Shown here in pieces: positions 20,101 to 27,246 of a stretch of 64,000 bases of DNA (its first letter is position 1; each line of letters starts with the position of its first letter). Origin of the DNA: Aestuariibaculum lutulentum (GTDB lineage Bacteria > Bacteroidota > Bacteroidia > Flavobacteriales > Flavobacteriaceae); contig NZ_CP136709.1 in NCBI RefSeq assembly GCF_032926325.1, positions 2,065,501-2,129,500 on the forward strand, given 5' to 3'. A program made the position numbers and the translations under genes. A model generated the notes under the pieces. The model was given only the letters and a program-made list of their open reading frames with translations, did not search any database and had not been told where the DNA came from.

Positions 20101-20217
20101 TGGACGCACAGTCCTGATATGAAGGACTTCGACCCTGAGATGGTTCAAACTGGTTATGCAGGATACAGTTATCCGTTGAATAAAGCTATTAACCTAGGAT
20201 TGAATGTAACCTTTTAA
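17107..20217 (+). CDS. susC: SusC/RagA-family TonB-dependent outer membrane transporter
   Basis: The 1036-residue protein has a long N-terminal signal (hydrophobic WLTVILILMSVCATFA), then a CarboxypepD_reg-like domain (SISGTVVDGAGMPVPGVTI to INVTM). A TonB-box-like stretch DEVVVVGFGTQKK leads into the plug domain (PLIVVDGVPGR, SMSVLKDASAAIYGAQAANGVILITTK split across the plug motif) and the beta-barrel to the C-terminal aromatic residue (LGLNVTF). It imports oligosaccharides in complex with SusD. susD starts 12 bases after its stop. The leader TTAAACTAAACTAATT before the ATG matches the one at 6565. Confidence 0.95.
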   Translation: MNEKRCFHGFKPCLQKVTKANWLTVILILMSVCATFALEQQKSISGTVVDGAGMPVPGVTIIVKGTSNGTATDFDGQYTISDVKEGDILLFSYVGMKQQEVTVAGTSTINVTMEEDTAQLDEVVVVGFGTQKKTTLTGAVSSVKGKELKSIPVTNVSQGLSGRLPGVVAVSNGGEPGYDGVSILIRGVNTFGNASPLIVVDGVPGRSLERIDPSTIESMSVLKDASAAIYGAQAANGVILITTKRGTPGKPKIDFTTNYGLTRPTVMPELTNSAEYATLLNEIDLYAGRGPRYSPDEIQKFRDGSDPWNYPNSDYIKETLKPWSAQTYNNLSISGGTENTKYFVSLSSKSQDAFYRNSSTKFEQYDMRSNLDIKINDYINFRMNTSGRYEDRNFPQRGAPEIFNKLMRSKPIIPAYWPNGLPGPGMEGGDNPVVLVTDDTGYSKDRWYVLNSDFQLNIDIPGVKGLSVNLNASLDKSFNFVKNWSTPWTVYSWDNVSYDDNGDPLLVGSEQGLDDPRLRQSARDNQNILTRGMINYESSFSDDHSLKLMGGVERIEGKGSDFWAFRRNFVSTAVDQLFAGGLEDINNGGSAYEETRLNYFGRANYGYKDKYLAEFVWRYQASYIFEQSSRYGFFPGVSLGYVISKEGFWQKNIPFINFAKFRASWGQTGNDLISPYQYLSSYSFGGLSFVSNGGTQFNKVLYEGVVPNTGVTWESATQKDVGVDLHFFDGKLTLTADYFENTRTDILARRNASVPNSTGLSLPDENIGEFENKGFDFNVVYSNNSSAFTYSVGVNGVYAKNKVLFWDEPPGAPVYQQSTGRPLGASLYYNAIGIFQNQDEIDAYPHLAGARPGDIIFEDYNEDGVLDGKDMVRYDKSRTPLFTGGLNMNFGFKGFDLNLLFQGALGGVFYQGTESGEFGNYLKSFYDNRWTELDPSTEHPRTYNRTGEYWVNQPNTYWLHKTDYVRLKTIELGYSLPKSVTDKIKIDNLRMYVNGFNLWTHSPDMKDFDPEMVQTGYAGYSYPLNKAINLGLNVTF

Positions 20218-20229
20218 ATTTTTAGTATC

Positions 20230-22014
20230 ATGAATCGTATAAAAAACATATATATATTATTACTAATCTTGTTGATAACAGGTTGTAATGATGATTTTCT
20301 TGAAGTAGCACCGCTAGATCGATTTTCAGATTCGGCAGTGTGGTCAGATCCGGCTTTAATAACCGCTTACGTAGATAATATTTACATGGGGCAACATCAT
20401 GCGTTTCAAACAGAAATGATGTCCTCGCTAAGTGATGAATCTATGGACGTTTGGGATTGGGAAGCAAAACCAATTTTAAACAGTGAAATTAGTGATAGTT
20501 ATTTAGGTGTACTGAGCCCTTGGCATTGGACAGGAGATTACTATAATCTAACCTGGAATAGTCTCTATAAAAATATTAGAGCTTGTAATCTGTTTTTTGA
20601 AAATATTGAAAAATCAGGTTTAGAAGGTGACGATATCGATAAGTTAAAAGGTGAAGTTCACTTTTTAAGAGGTTATTTCTATGGGTGGTTAATGAGCTTT
20701 TACGGAGGTGTTCCAATAATAGATAAGGCATATACACCAACAGATGAGTTTTTAGTGCCTCGAAATACGCTGGAAGAGACTGTGAATTTCATTGTTGCAG
20801 ATTGCGATGCAGCTGCAGCGATGTTGCCTGCATCTGGAGATAAAGCAAGAGCTACAAAAGGAGCTGCTTTAACTTTAAAGTCTAAGATTTTATTATACGC
20901 AGCTAGTGATTTGTTTGCTTCAGCATCATGGACTAATGGTTATGGAAATCCTGAATTAATCAGTTATACCAGTGGAAGTCAAATGGATCGTTGGAAAGCG
21001 GCTAAAGATGCTGCTAAAGCTGTTATTAACCTGGGAGTGTATAGTCTTTATGGGGGTACAAGTTTTGATTCTCAAGAGGCAGCTACACAGAATTACATCA
21101 ATATTTTCTTGAACAATGGAAATGAAGAAGATATTTTCTTAAGCTTCTTTGATCACGCTAATAATGCTAATAACTGGGATAATCCAAACGTTGGTTTGTT
21201 TAACGGACCTAACGGCTGGGAAAACTGGGGAGGAAATACACCAATTGGACAATTGGTTGACGATTATGAGATGGCAGACGGAACTTATTTTGATTGGAGC
21301 AATCCAGATCAGGCAGCTGCACCTTATGAAAATCGAGATCCAAGATTTTATGCTAATATTCTTTACGATGGCGCATATTGGAAACCACGTCCGGAGTCTA
21401 CAGCAGGAACTGATCCTACCGGAAGAGTACAAACAGGATCATATGTTCAGGCAGATGGCACAACCATCCCGGGTCTAGATACCCGTCAGGGACCGGTGCA
21501 AGACTGGAATGGTACGTATACGGGATATTACTTGAGAAAGTTTATAGATCCTGCAGTAAATCATACGGCTACCAACATGCAAAAATATCCTTGGAGACAA
21601 ATGCGATATGCCGAAGTATTATTGAATTATGCTGAGGCATGTATAGAGTTAGGAGAAGAAGGTGAGGCTAAAACGTATTTAAACATGATACGTAACCGCG
21701 CAGGCATGCCAGATGTTCCGGTAAGTGAAACAGGAGTAGATTTAATGGAACGTTACAGAAACGAACGCCGTATCGAGTTATCATACGAACAACATCGTTA
21801 TTTTGATATAAGACGATGGATGATTGCTCCAGATGTAATTACTCCAGCCGAGGGTATTAAAATTGTATATCCTTACGGAAGTAGCACCCCAACATATTCT
21901 GTTCTTGATAATGTTCAAGGGAGAGCATGGAATGATAATAAATCGTATTTCCTTCCAATTTTATTGGATGAGTTGAATAGAAATAATGAGTTGATCCAGA
22001 ATCCTGGTTACTAA
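20230..22014 (+). CDS. susD: SusD/RagB-family surface glycan-binding lipoprotein
   Basis: The 594-residue protein has a lipobox (LLITGC, Cys18) followed by NDDFLEVAPLDRFSD, the typical SusD start. TPR-like segments (LKGEVHFLRGYFYGWLMSFYG split, VNFIVADCDAAAAML) and the C-terminal motif with RNRAGMPDV, RRIELSYEQHRYFDIRRW and YFLPI(L) are standard. It caps the SusC barrel at the cell surface and captures glycan. Cotranscribed with susC. Confidence 0.95.
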   Translation: MNRIKNIYILLLILLITGCNDDFLEVAPLDRFSDSAVWSDPALITAYVDNIYMGQHHAFQTEMMSSLSDESMDVWDWEAKPILNSEISDSYLGVLSPWHWTGDYYNLTWNSLYKNIRACNLFFENIEKSGLEGDDIDKLKGEVHFLRGYFYGWLMSFYGGVPIIDKAYTPTDEFLVPRNTLEETVNFIVADCDAAAAMLPASGDKARATKGAALTLKSKILLYAASDLFASASWTNGYGNPELISYTSGSQMDRWKAAKDAAKAVINLGVYSLYGGTSFDSQEAATQNYINIFLNNGNEEDIFLSFFDHANNANNWDNPNVGLFNGPNGWENWGGNTPIGQLVDDYEMADGTYFDWSNPDQAAAPYENRDPRFYANILYDGAYWKPRPESTAGTDPTGRVQTGSYVQADGTTIPGLDTRQGPVQDWNGTYTGYYLRKFIDPAVNHTATNMQKYPWRQMRYAEVLLNYAEACIELGEEGEAKTYLNMIRNRAGMPDVPVSETGVDLMERYRNERRIELSYEQHRYFDIRRWMIAPDVITPAEGIKIVYPYGSSTPTYSVLDNVQGRAWNDNKSYFLPILLDELNRNNELIQNPGY

Positions 22015-22021
22015 ATTTTAG

Positions 22022-22064
22022 TTGGTAGGCCCTTGGAGCATAACAAAGTGAAGAGGGCTGCCAA
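22022..22064 (+). other. Imperfect hairpin between susD and the PKD lipoprotein gene
   Basis: TTGGTAGGCCCTT (22022-22034) can pair imperfectly with AGAGGGCTGCCAA (22052-22064), with one wobble and one mismatch. No T tract follows, so an mRNA-processing or stabilising structure is more likely than a terminator. Confidence 0.35.
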
Positions 22065-22102
22065 ATCTAACATAGATAAGATAATTTTTAAACGAATTAA
22101 AA

Positions 22103-23176
22103 ATGAAAATAATTAATAGATATAATTTAAGATTTTTAGCTTTAGCTATGCTAATGTCTGTGTTTGTTGTGGGGTGTAGTGACGAAAATGTTATGGATCC
22201 AACAGCAGATTTTACTTATGAAGTTGATTCAGAGAATCCGTTATTGGTTTCTTTCGAAGCTACAGCTACGAATGGAAAAACACTGTCATGGGAGTTTGGA
22301 GATGGGGGATTATCAATTGCTAAAAGTGCAGATTATACATTTCCTTCTGCAGGAACATATTCGGTAAAGTTAACAGTTTATGGAGAAGAAGGATCTACGC
22401 CTGCTGTAGTTACAAAATCAGTAACGGTTATTGAAAATCCAACGGCAAAATTCACAGCAACTATTGAAGATTTAACGGTAATGTTTACAAGTACAACTAC
22501 CGCTTCAGAATCATTTTCTTGGGATTTTGGGGATGGTCAAACGTCTACCGAAGAAAACCCTGTCCATACTTATACCGATTATGGGACTTATACAGTGTCA
22601 TTAACAGTAAATGGAATGGAAGGTTCTACACCTGCTATGGTCTCAAAAGACATTATGGTAGAGTTTAATGCTCCTGTTTTTGAGGCGGTAGTTGTTGAAA
22701 ATTCAGATTTTGAATTACCAGGTGATTCGAAATATACGAATTGGGCAAATGTTCCAGGATGGAGTAGTGATACTGGGGCAGTAGATTCTGGAGTAGAAGC
22801 ATCTGCTTGGTGGATGAGCTCAGATAATAGTGATTATGCGGGGTATAAGTTTAGTGGAGATGCACCGGTTTATAATTTAACGAATCATATTATTTCAGAG
22901 GGAGAAGAGTTTCTATTAACTGTCGATGCTTTTGATATTTGGAATGGAGCCAAGTTTACAGTAACGCTGTATTATAATAATGGCGATGGCGTTCGAAATG
23001 TTATTGAAACACAAACAGTAGATCTTGTCTCATCTCAATGGAACCCTATCGAATTAAGTGCGTCTGCTACAGCAGAATCTGTAGGAGCAAGATTAGGAAT
23101 AGAAATTAATACGGCAGCTGCTGATGGAGGTGATGGCTGGACCGGATTTGATGATATTGTATTAATGGCAAAATAG
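22103..23176 (+). CDS. Surface glycan-binding lipoprotein with two PKD domains and a shared C-terminal module
   Basis: The 357-residue protein has a lipobox (VFVVGC) and two PKD domains (about 32-112 with SWEFGDGG, and 114-192 with SWDFGDGQTSTEENPVHTY). The C-terminal module (about 200-357) has NSDFELPGD, NVPGWSSDT, YNLTNHIISEGEEF, DIWNGAKF and GWTGFDDIVL. That module is paralogous to the body of the secreted protein at 3175-3999. Its position after susD matches SusE/F-like surface glycan-binding proteins, with PKD domains acting as spacers. Binding specificity cannot be read from sequence. Confidence 0.8.
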   Translation: MKIINRYNLRFLALAMLMSVFVVGCSDENVMDPTADFTYEVDSENPLLVSFEATATNGKTLSWEFGDGGLSIAKSADYTFPSAGTYSVKLTVYGEEGSTPAVVTKSVTVIENPTAKFTATIEDLTVMFTSTTTASESFSWDFGDGQTSTEENPVHTYTDYGTYTVSLTVNGMEGSTPAMVSKDIMVEFNAPVFEAVVVENSDFELPGDSKYTNWANVPGWSSDTGAVDSGVEASAWWMSSDNSDYAGYKFSGDAPVYNLTNHIISEGEEFLLTVDAFDIWNGAKFTVTLYYNNGDGVRNVIETQTVDLVSSQWNPIELSASATAESVGARLGIEINTAAADGGDGWTGFDDIVLMAK

Positions 23177-23203
23177 ATTATTATTTAGTTTTATTGTAGT
23201 TGG

Positions 23204-23240
23204 AAGGACGTAGGAGTTGGTGTCCCTACGTCTTTCTTTT
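23204..23240 (+). terminator. Terminator-like attenuator inside the PUL operon
   Basis: GACGTAGG (23207-23214) pairs with CCTACGTC (23225-23232), followed by TTTCTTTT. It lies between the binding-protein gene and the GH30 gene, where partial termination would give more SusCD/binding protein than enzyme. Confidence 0.55.
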
Positions 23241-23285
23241 AAATTAGAATAAAAGTTAATCCTCAAATTGAAAAAAAATAAATAG

Positions 23286-24758
23286 ATGTATTTTAAATGT
23301 TTTATGCTTGTGTTTTTTGTGATATCCACGATTAAAATGAATGGGCAAGCAGTGGAGTGGGTATGCAGCACAGAAGAAAATATGTATGAATACTTAACTT
23401 CTAAGTTGGAAAAAACAGGAACAAAAACTCCTACTCTGGAGATTAACGATGATTATAAGGGTTTAGTTTTTAAAGCTTGGGGAACTTGTTTTAATGAGCG
23501 TGGATGGGATGCAATTAATATGTTATCACGTACTAATCAGGAAAAAATTTTAAGTCAGTTGTTTTCTCCGGAAGGTGATTTAAGATTTACTATGGGACGT
23601 TTTTCTATGAATGCAAACGATTATGCTCGCGATTGGTATAGCTGCGATGAAGTTAATGGTGATTTTCAGCTAAAATACTTTAATATAGATCGAGATAAAA
23701 CAACTTTAATCCCTTTTATAAAGGCAGCACAGGAATACAATCCTGATTTAATGTTTTGGATTTCGCCTTGGTCACCTCCATCTTGGATGAAAATTAATAA
23801 TTATTATTCGGTTGTTAGTAATGAAGAGTATAATGAGCTAAACCCAAAGTTAGATTATTTGCTATTTGAAGGAAATGATAAAAAATATGAAAATCAGTTT
23901 CCTCAGAAATTGGCAGTTAATGACTATTTTATTCAAGATCCACGCTATTTACAAACCTATGCCAATTATTTTAGTAAGTTCATAACAGCTTATCAAGAGG
24001 AAGGGATTCCTATTAAAATGGTTATGTTTCAAAATGAACCTTGGAGTTATACGCCTTATCCAGGTTGTGCTTGGACACCCGAAGGGATAATTCGTTTTAA
24101 CGAGGAGTATTTGGGGCCAACATTAAAAGAACAGCATCCTAATGTAGATTTATATTTTGGAACAATAAATACTAATCATTATGAAGTAATTGATGAGGTT
24201 TTGTCCAATTTAACTCAACCAGAAACATTTAGCGGAATTGGTTTTCAATGGGAAGGCGGGCAAATTTTATCACGCATTCGTGAAAAATATCCAAAATATA
24301 AATATGTTCAAACAGAAAGTGAATGTGGTTGGGGCGCTTTTGATTGGGGCGCAGCTGAATACACCTTTAATTTAATAAATCATTACTTAGGTAATGGTTG
24401 TGAGGAATATACGTTTTGGAATGCTATTTTATACGATGAAGGTGTAAGTGGCTGGGGGTGGAAGCAAAATGCATTAATTCGTGTCGATTCTAAAACACGA
24501 AAAGCAACTTATACACCAGAATATTTTGCAGTAAAGCATTATACCCGGTACCTAACTCCTGGTAGTATAATAAAAGCATTTAAACCAGGTAAGGAAGATA
24601 GGTTGCCGGTAATGTTAGCTACGAACCCCAATGGAGAAGATTTAGTTTTTGCAGGTAACTTTAATGAGCAAAGTAAAACCATATCAGTAAAATTAGAGGG
24701 AAAATTTTTAAATGTAGCATTGCCACCACATTCCTTAAATACATTTAAAGTAAAATAA
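23286..24758 (+). CDS. GH30-family glycoside hydrolase, secreted
   Basis: The 490-residue protein has a signal peptide (to MNGQ). GH30 hallmarks are GFQWEGGQ, SPWSPPSWMK, FQNEPWSYTP with acid/base E251 and VQTESECGWG with nucleophile E344, plus a C-terminal beta-sandwich ending PPHSLNTFKVK. GH30 covers beta-1,6-galactanase, beta-1,6-glucanase, beta-xylosidase and related activities; with GH2/GH42 neighbours, a beta-galactan-directed activity is my inference. It is 110 bases after the binding-protein gene and 35 bases before the GH2 gene. Confidence 0.87.
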   Translation: MYFKCFMLVFFVISTIKMNGQAVEWVCSTEENMYEYLTSKLEKTGTKTPTLEINDDYKGLVFKAWGTCFNERGWDAINMLSRTNQEKILSQLFSPEGDLRFTMGRFSMNANDYARDWYSCDEVNGDFQLKYFNIDRDKTTLIPFIKAAQEYNPDLMFWISPWSPPSWMKINNYYSVVSNEEYNELNPKLDYLLFEGNDKKYENQFPQKLAVNDYFIQDPRYLQTYANYFSKFITAYQEEGIPIKMVMFQNEPWSYTPYPGCAWTPEGIIRFNEEYLGPTLKEQHPNVDLYFGTINTNHYEVIDEVLSNLTQPETFSGIGFQWEGGQILSRIREKYPKYKYVQTESECGWGAFDWGAAEYTFNLINHYLGNGCEEYTFWNAILYDEGVSGWGWKQNALIRVDSKTRKATYTPEYFAVKHYTRYLTPGSIIKAFKPGKEDRLPVMLATNPNGEDLVFAGNFNEQSKTISVKLEGKFLNVALPPHSLNTFKVK

Positions 24759-24793
24759 TCAAATAAAAGATTAAAATTTAGAGCTTAACTATC

Positions 24794-27217
24794 ATGAAAC
24801 ACTATTTAAAAATCAATTTTCTTGTTCTTTTAAGTATTTCAATATTCGCTTGTTCTTACAACAAAGAACAACAAAATGAGAATGTATTTGGAAAACAAAA
24901 TTTCGATTTCAATTGGAAATTTAAATTGGGAGACTTTCCCATGGCTGCCAATTTAAATTTTGACGATGAAAATTGGAGAACTCTTGATATACCTCATGAC
25001 TGGAGTATTGAAGGTCAGATCAGTCCAGAAAACGCTACTGGAAATGACGGTGGGTATTTTCCCGCTGGCATAGGTTGGTATCGTAAAGATTTCGATATCT
25101 CAAAAGAACTAGAAGGAAATAAAATAAGCATATATTTTGAAGGTGTTTATATGAATGCAGAAGTCTTTATCAACGGAAAGTCTTTGGGTGTTCATCCATA
25201 TGGGTATACCTCTTTTGAACATGATTTAAGTCCTTACATTCAATATGGAAATAAAAATACATTAGCTGTTCGCGTAGATAATTCACAGCAAAAAAATTGT
25301 CGCTGGTATAGTGGTTCGGGAATTTACCGTCATGTTTGGTTAAAAGTTAATTCGCCTTTGCATATAGCTAATTGGGGCGTAGGAATATCAACACCTGAGA
25401 TTTCCAGCGAAAAGGCCACTGTTCAAGTTAATACGACCATTCAAAACGAAACGAATAAAACACAAAGTCTTCAGTTGATTACTGAAATTTCAAATTCTAG
25501 CGGAGAAATTGCAGGAAAAGAAGAACAGGAGATAGAGCTCAAGCCTAATGGCAAACAAGTGGTTACACAAAATGTAGAGGTGACCAATCCGAAGTTATGG
25601 AGCCCTGATTACCCAGATTTATATGTAGCAACATCTACATTAAAAAAGAGAGGAGAAAATATTGATCAAGAGGAAAATAGCTTTGGTATACGATCAATTG
25701 AATATTCAGCCGATAAGGGCTTTATCTTAAATGGAGAGTCTATTAAATTAAATGGAGGTTGTGTTCATCATGATAATGGAATTTTAGGTGCGGCAGCATA
25801 CGATAGAGCTGAAGAACGAAAAGTTGAATTATTAAAAGCTGCTGGATATAATTCGGTTAGAACTGCACATAATCCGCCCTCAGAAGCCTTTTTAGAAGCT
25901 TGTGATCGACTGGGTTTATTGGTTATTGATGAGGCGTTTGATGGGTGGCGTGAGAAAAAAACAACACACGATTATGCTAGTATTTTTGATGAATGGTGGC
26001 AACGAGATATAGAGGCTATGGTTTTACGTGATCGTAATCATCCATCAATTGTTATGTGGAGTAGTGGTAATGAAATTATAGAGCGAACAAAACCCGAAGC
26101 CGTAGAAACAGCTAGACTGCTTAATAGCTATATTAGAGAACTTGATCCAACAAGACCTGTAACTTCGGCTATGACGTCATGGGATCAGGGTTGGGATATT
26201 TTCGATCCATTAATGGCCGAGCATGATATTTGCGGGTATAATTATATGATGCATGAATCAGAGGGCGATCATGAAAGAGATCCTTCACGGGTTATCGTTC
26301 AAACCGAGTCTTACCCTAAAGATGCCTTTTATAATTGGAAAATGGTTCAAGATCACTCTTACATTATAGGAGATTTTGTCTGGACAGCTATGGATTATTT
26401 AGGGGAATCAAGTATTGGACGCTACTATTATCCAGGAGAACCTGAAGGACAACATTGGAAGCAGGATTTTTACCCTTGGCACGGGGCTTATTGTGGTGAT
26501 ATTGATTTAATAGGATGGCGTAAACCTATTTCTCACTATAGAGATCTTCTTTGGAATAATACCGAAAAGATTTATATGGCAGTTCGTGAGCCAAATCCAA
26601 GTGAAGGCGAAATAAAAACAACCATGTGGGCTGTGTGGCCAACTTGGGAAAGCTGGAATTGGCCTGGATATGAAGGAAAGCCTATTGAAGTTGAGGTCTA
26701 TTCTAAATATCCAAGTGTACGTCTTTACCTAGACAATGAACTAATTGCAGAGCAAAAAACAGGACTAGATCAAGAGTATAAAGCGGTCTTTACATTACCT
26801 TATAAAAAAGGAATTTTAAAAGCAGTTGGAGTTCAGGATAATCAGGAATTAGAATCGTGTATACTTAAAACTGAAAAAGAGGCTTCACAAATAAAGTTAA
26901 CTGCAGACAGAAATACTATAAAATCAAATGGTCAGGATTTAACATTCGTAACCGTTGAGGTAACAGATAGCGATGGTCAATTGGTGTCCAATGCAGATAA
27001 TAGTGTATCATTTACTATAACTGGTCCTGGTAAAATTATAGGGGTTGGTAATGCAAATTTAAAGGACGAAACAGCATATAATGTACATACTCATAAAGTT
27101 TGGAAAGGGAGAGCTTTAGTCGTTATAAAAGGAGGAAAGGAAGCTGGTGAAATTAAACTTAAAGCCATTTCTTCTGGTTTAACTGAAGCGTCTTTAATAG
27201 TAAACCTTGCAGAGTAA
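24794..27217 (+). CDS. GH2 beta-galactosidase-like lipoprotein
   Basis: The 807-residue protein has a lipobox (SISIFAC). It contains a GH2 sugar-binding domain (about 35-210), an Ig-like domain, a TIM barrel with acid/base E427 (SSGNEIIE) and nucleophile E505 (VQTESYPKD), a DUF4982-like domain and a C-terminal Ig-like module ending at VNLAE. It is close to the GH2 at the left window edge over the whole shared length, but lipid-anchored and without cadherin-like/LamG modules. The two therefore look like periplasmic/anchored and secreted versions of one activity. Confidence 0.9.
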   Translation: MKHYLKINFLVLLSISIFACSYNKEQQNENVFGKQNFDFNWKFKLGDFPMAANLNFDDENWRTLDIPHDWSIEGQISPENATGNDGGYFPAGIGWYRKDFDISKELEGNKISIYFEGVYMNAEVFINGKSLGVHPYGYTSFEHDLSPYIQYGNKNTLAVRVDNSQQKNCRWYSGSGIYRHVWLKVNSPLHIANWGVGISTPEISSEKATVQVNTTIQNETNKTQSLQLITEISNSSGEIAGKEEQEIELKPNGKQVVTQNVEVTNPKLWSPDYPDLYVATSTLKKRGENIDQEENSFGIRSIEYSADKGFILNGESIKLNGGCVHHDNGILGAAAYDRAEERKVELLKAAGYNSVRTAHNPPSEAFLEACDRLGLLVIDEAFDGWREKKTTHDYASIFDEWWQRDIEAMVLRDRNHPSIVMWSSGNEIIERTKPEAVETARLLNSYIRELDPTRPVTSAMTSWDQGWDIFDPLMAEHDICGYNYMMHESEGDHERDPSRVIVQTESYPKDAFYNWKMVQDHSYIIGDFVWTAMDYLGESSIGRYYYPGEPEGQHWKQDFYPWHGAYCGDIDLIGWRKPISHYRDLLWNNTEKIYMAVREPNPSEGEIKTTMWAVWPTWESWNWPGYEGKPIEVEVYSKYPSVRLYLDNELIAEQKTGLDQEYKAVFTLPYKKGILKAVGVQDNQELESCILKTEKEASQIKLTADRNTIKSNGQDLTFVTVEVTDSDGQLVSNADNSVSFTITGPGKIIGVGNANLKDETAYNVHTHKVWKGRALVVIKGGKEAGEIKLKAISSGLTEASLIVNLAE

Positions 27218-27246
27218 AAGAGCATAGAAACTTTTAATTGCAAATC

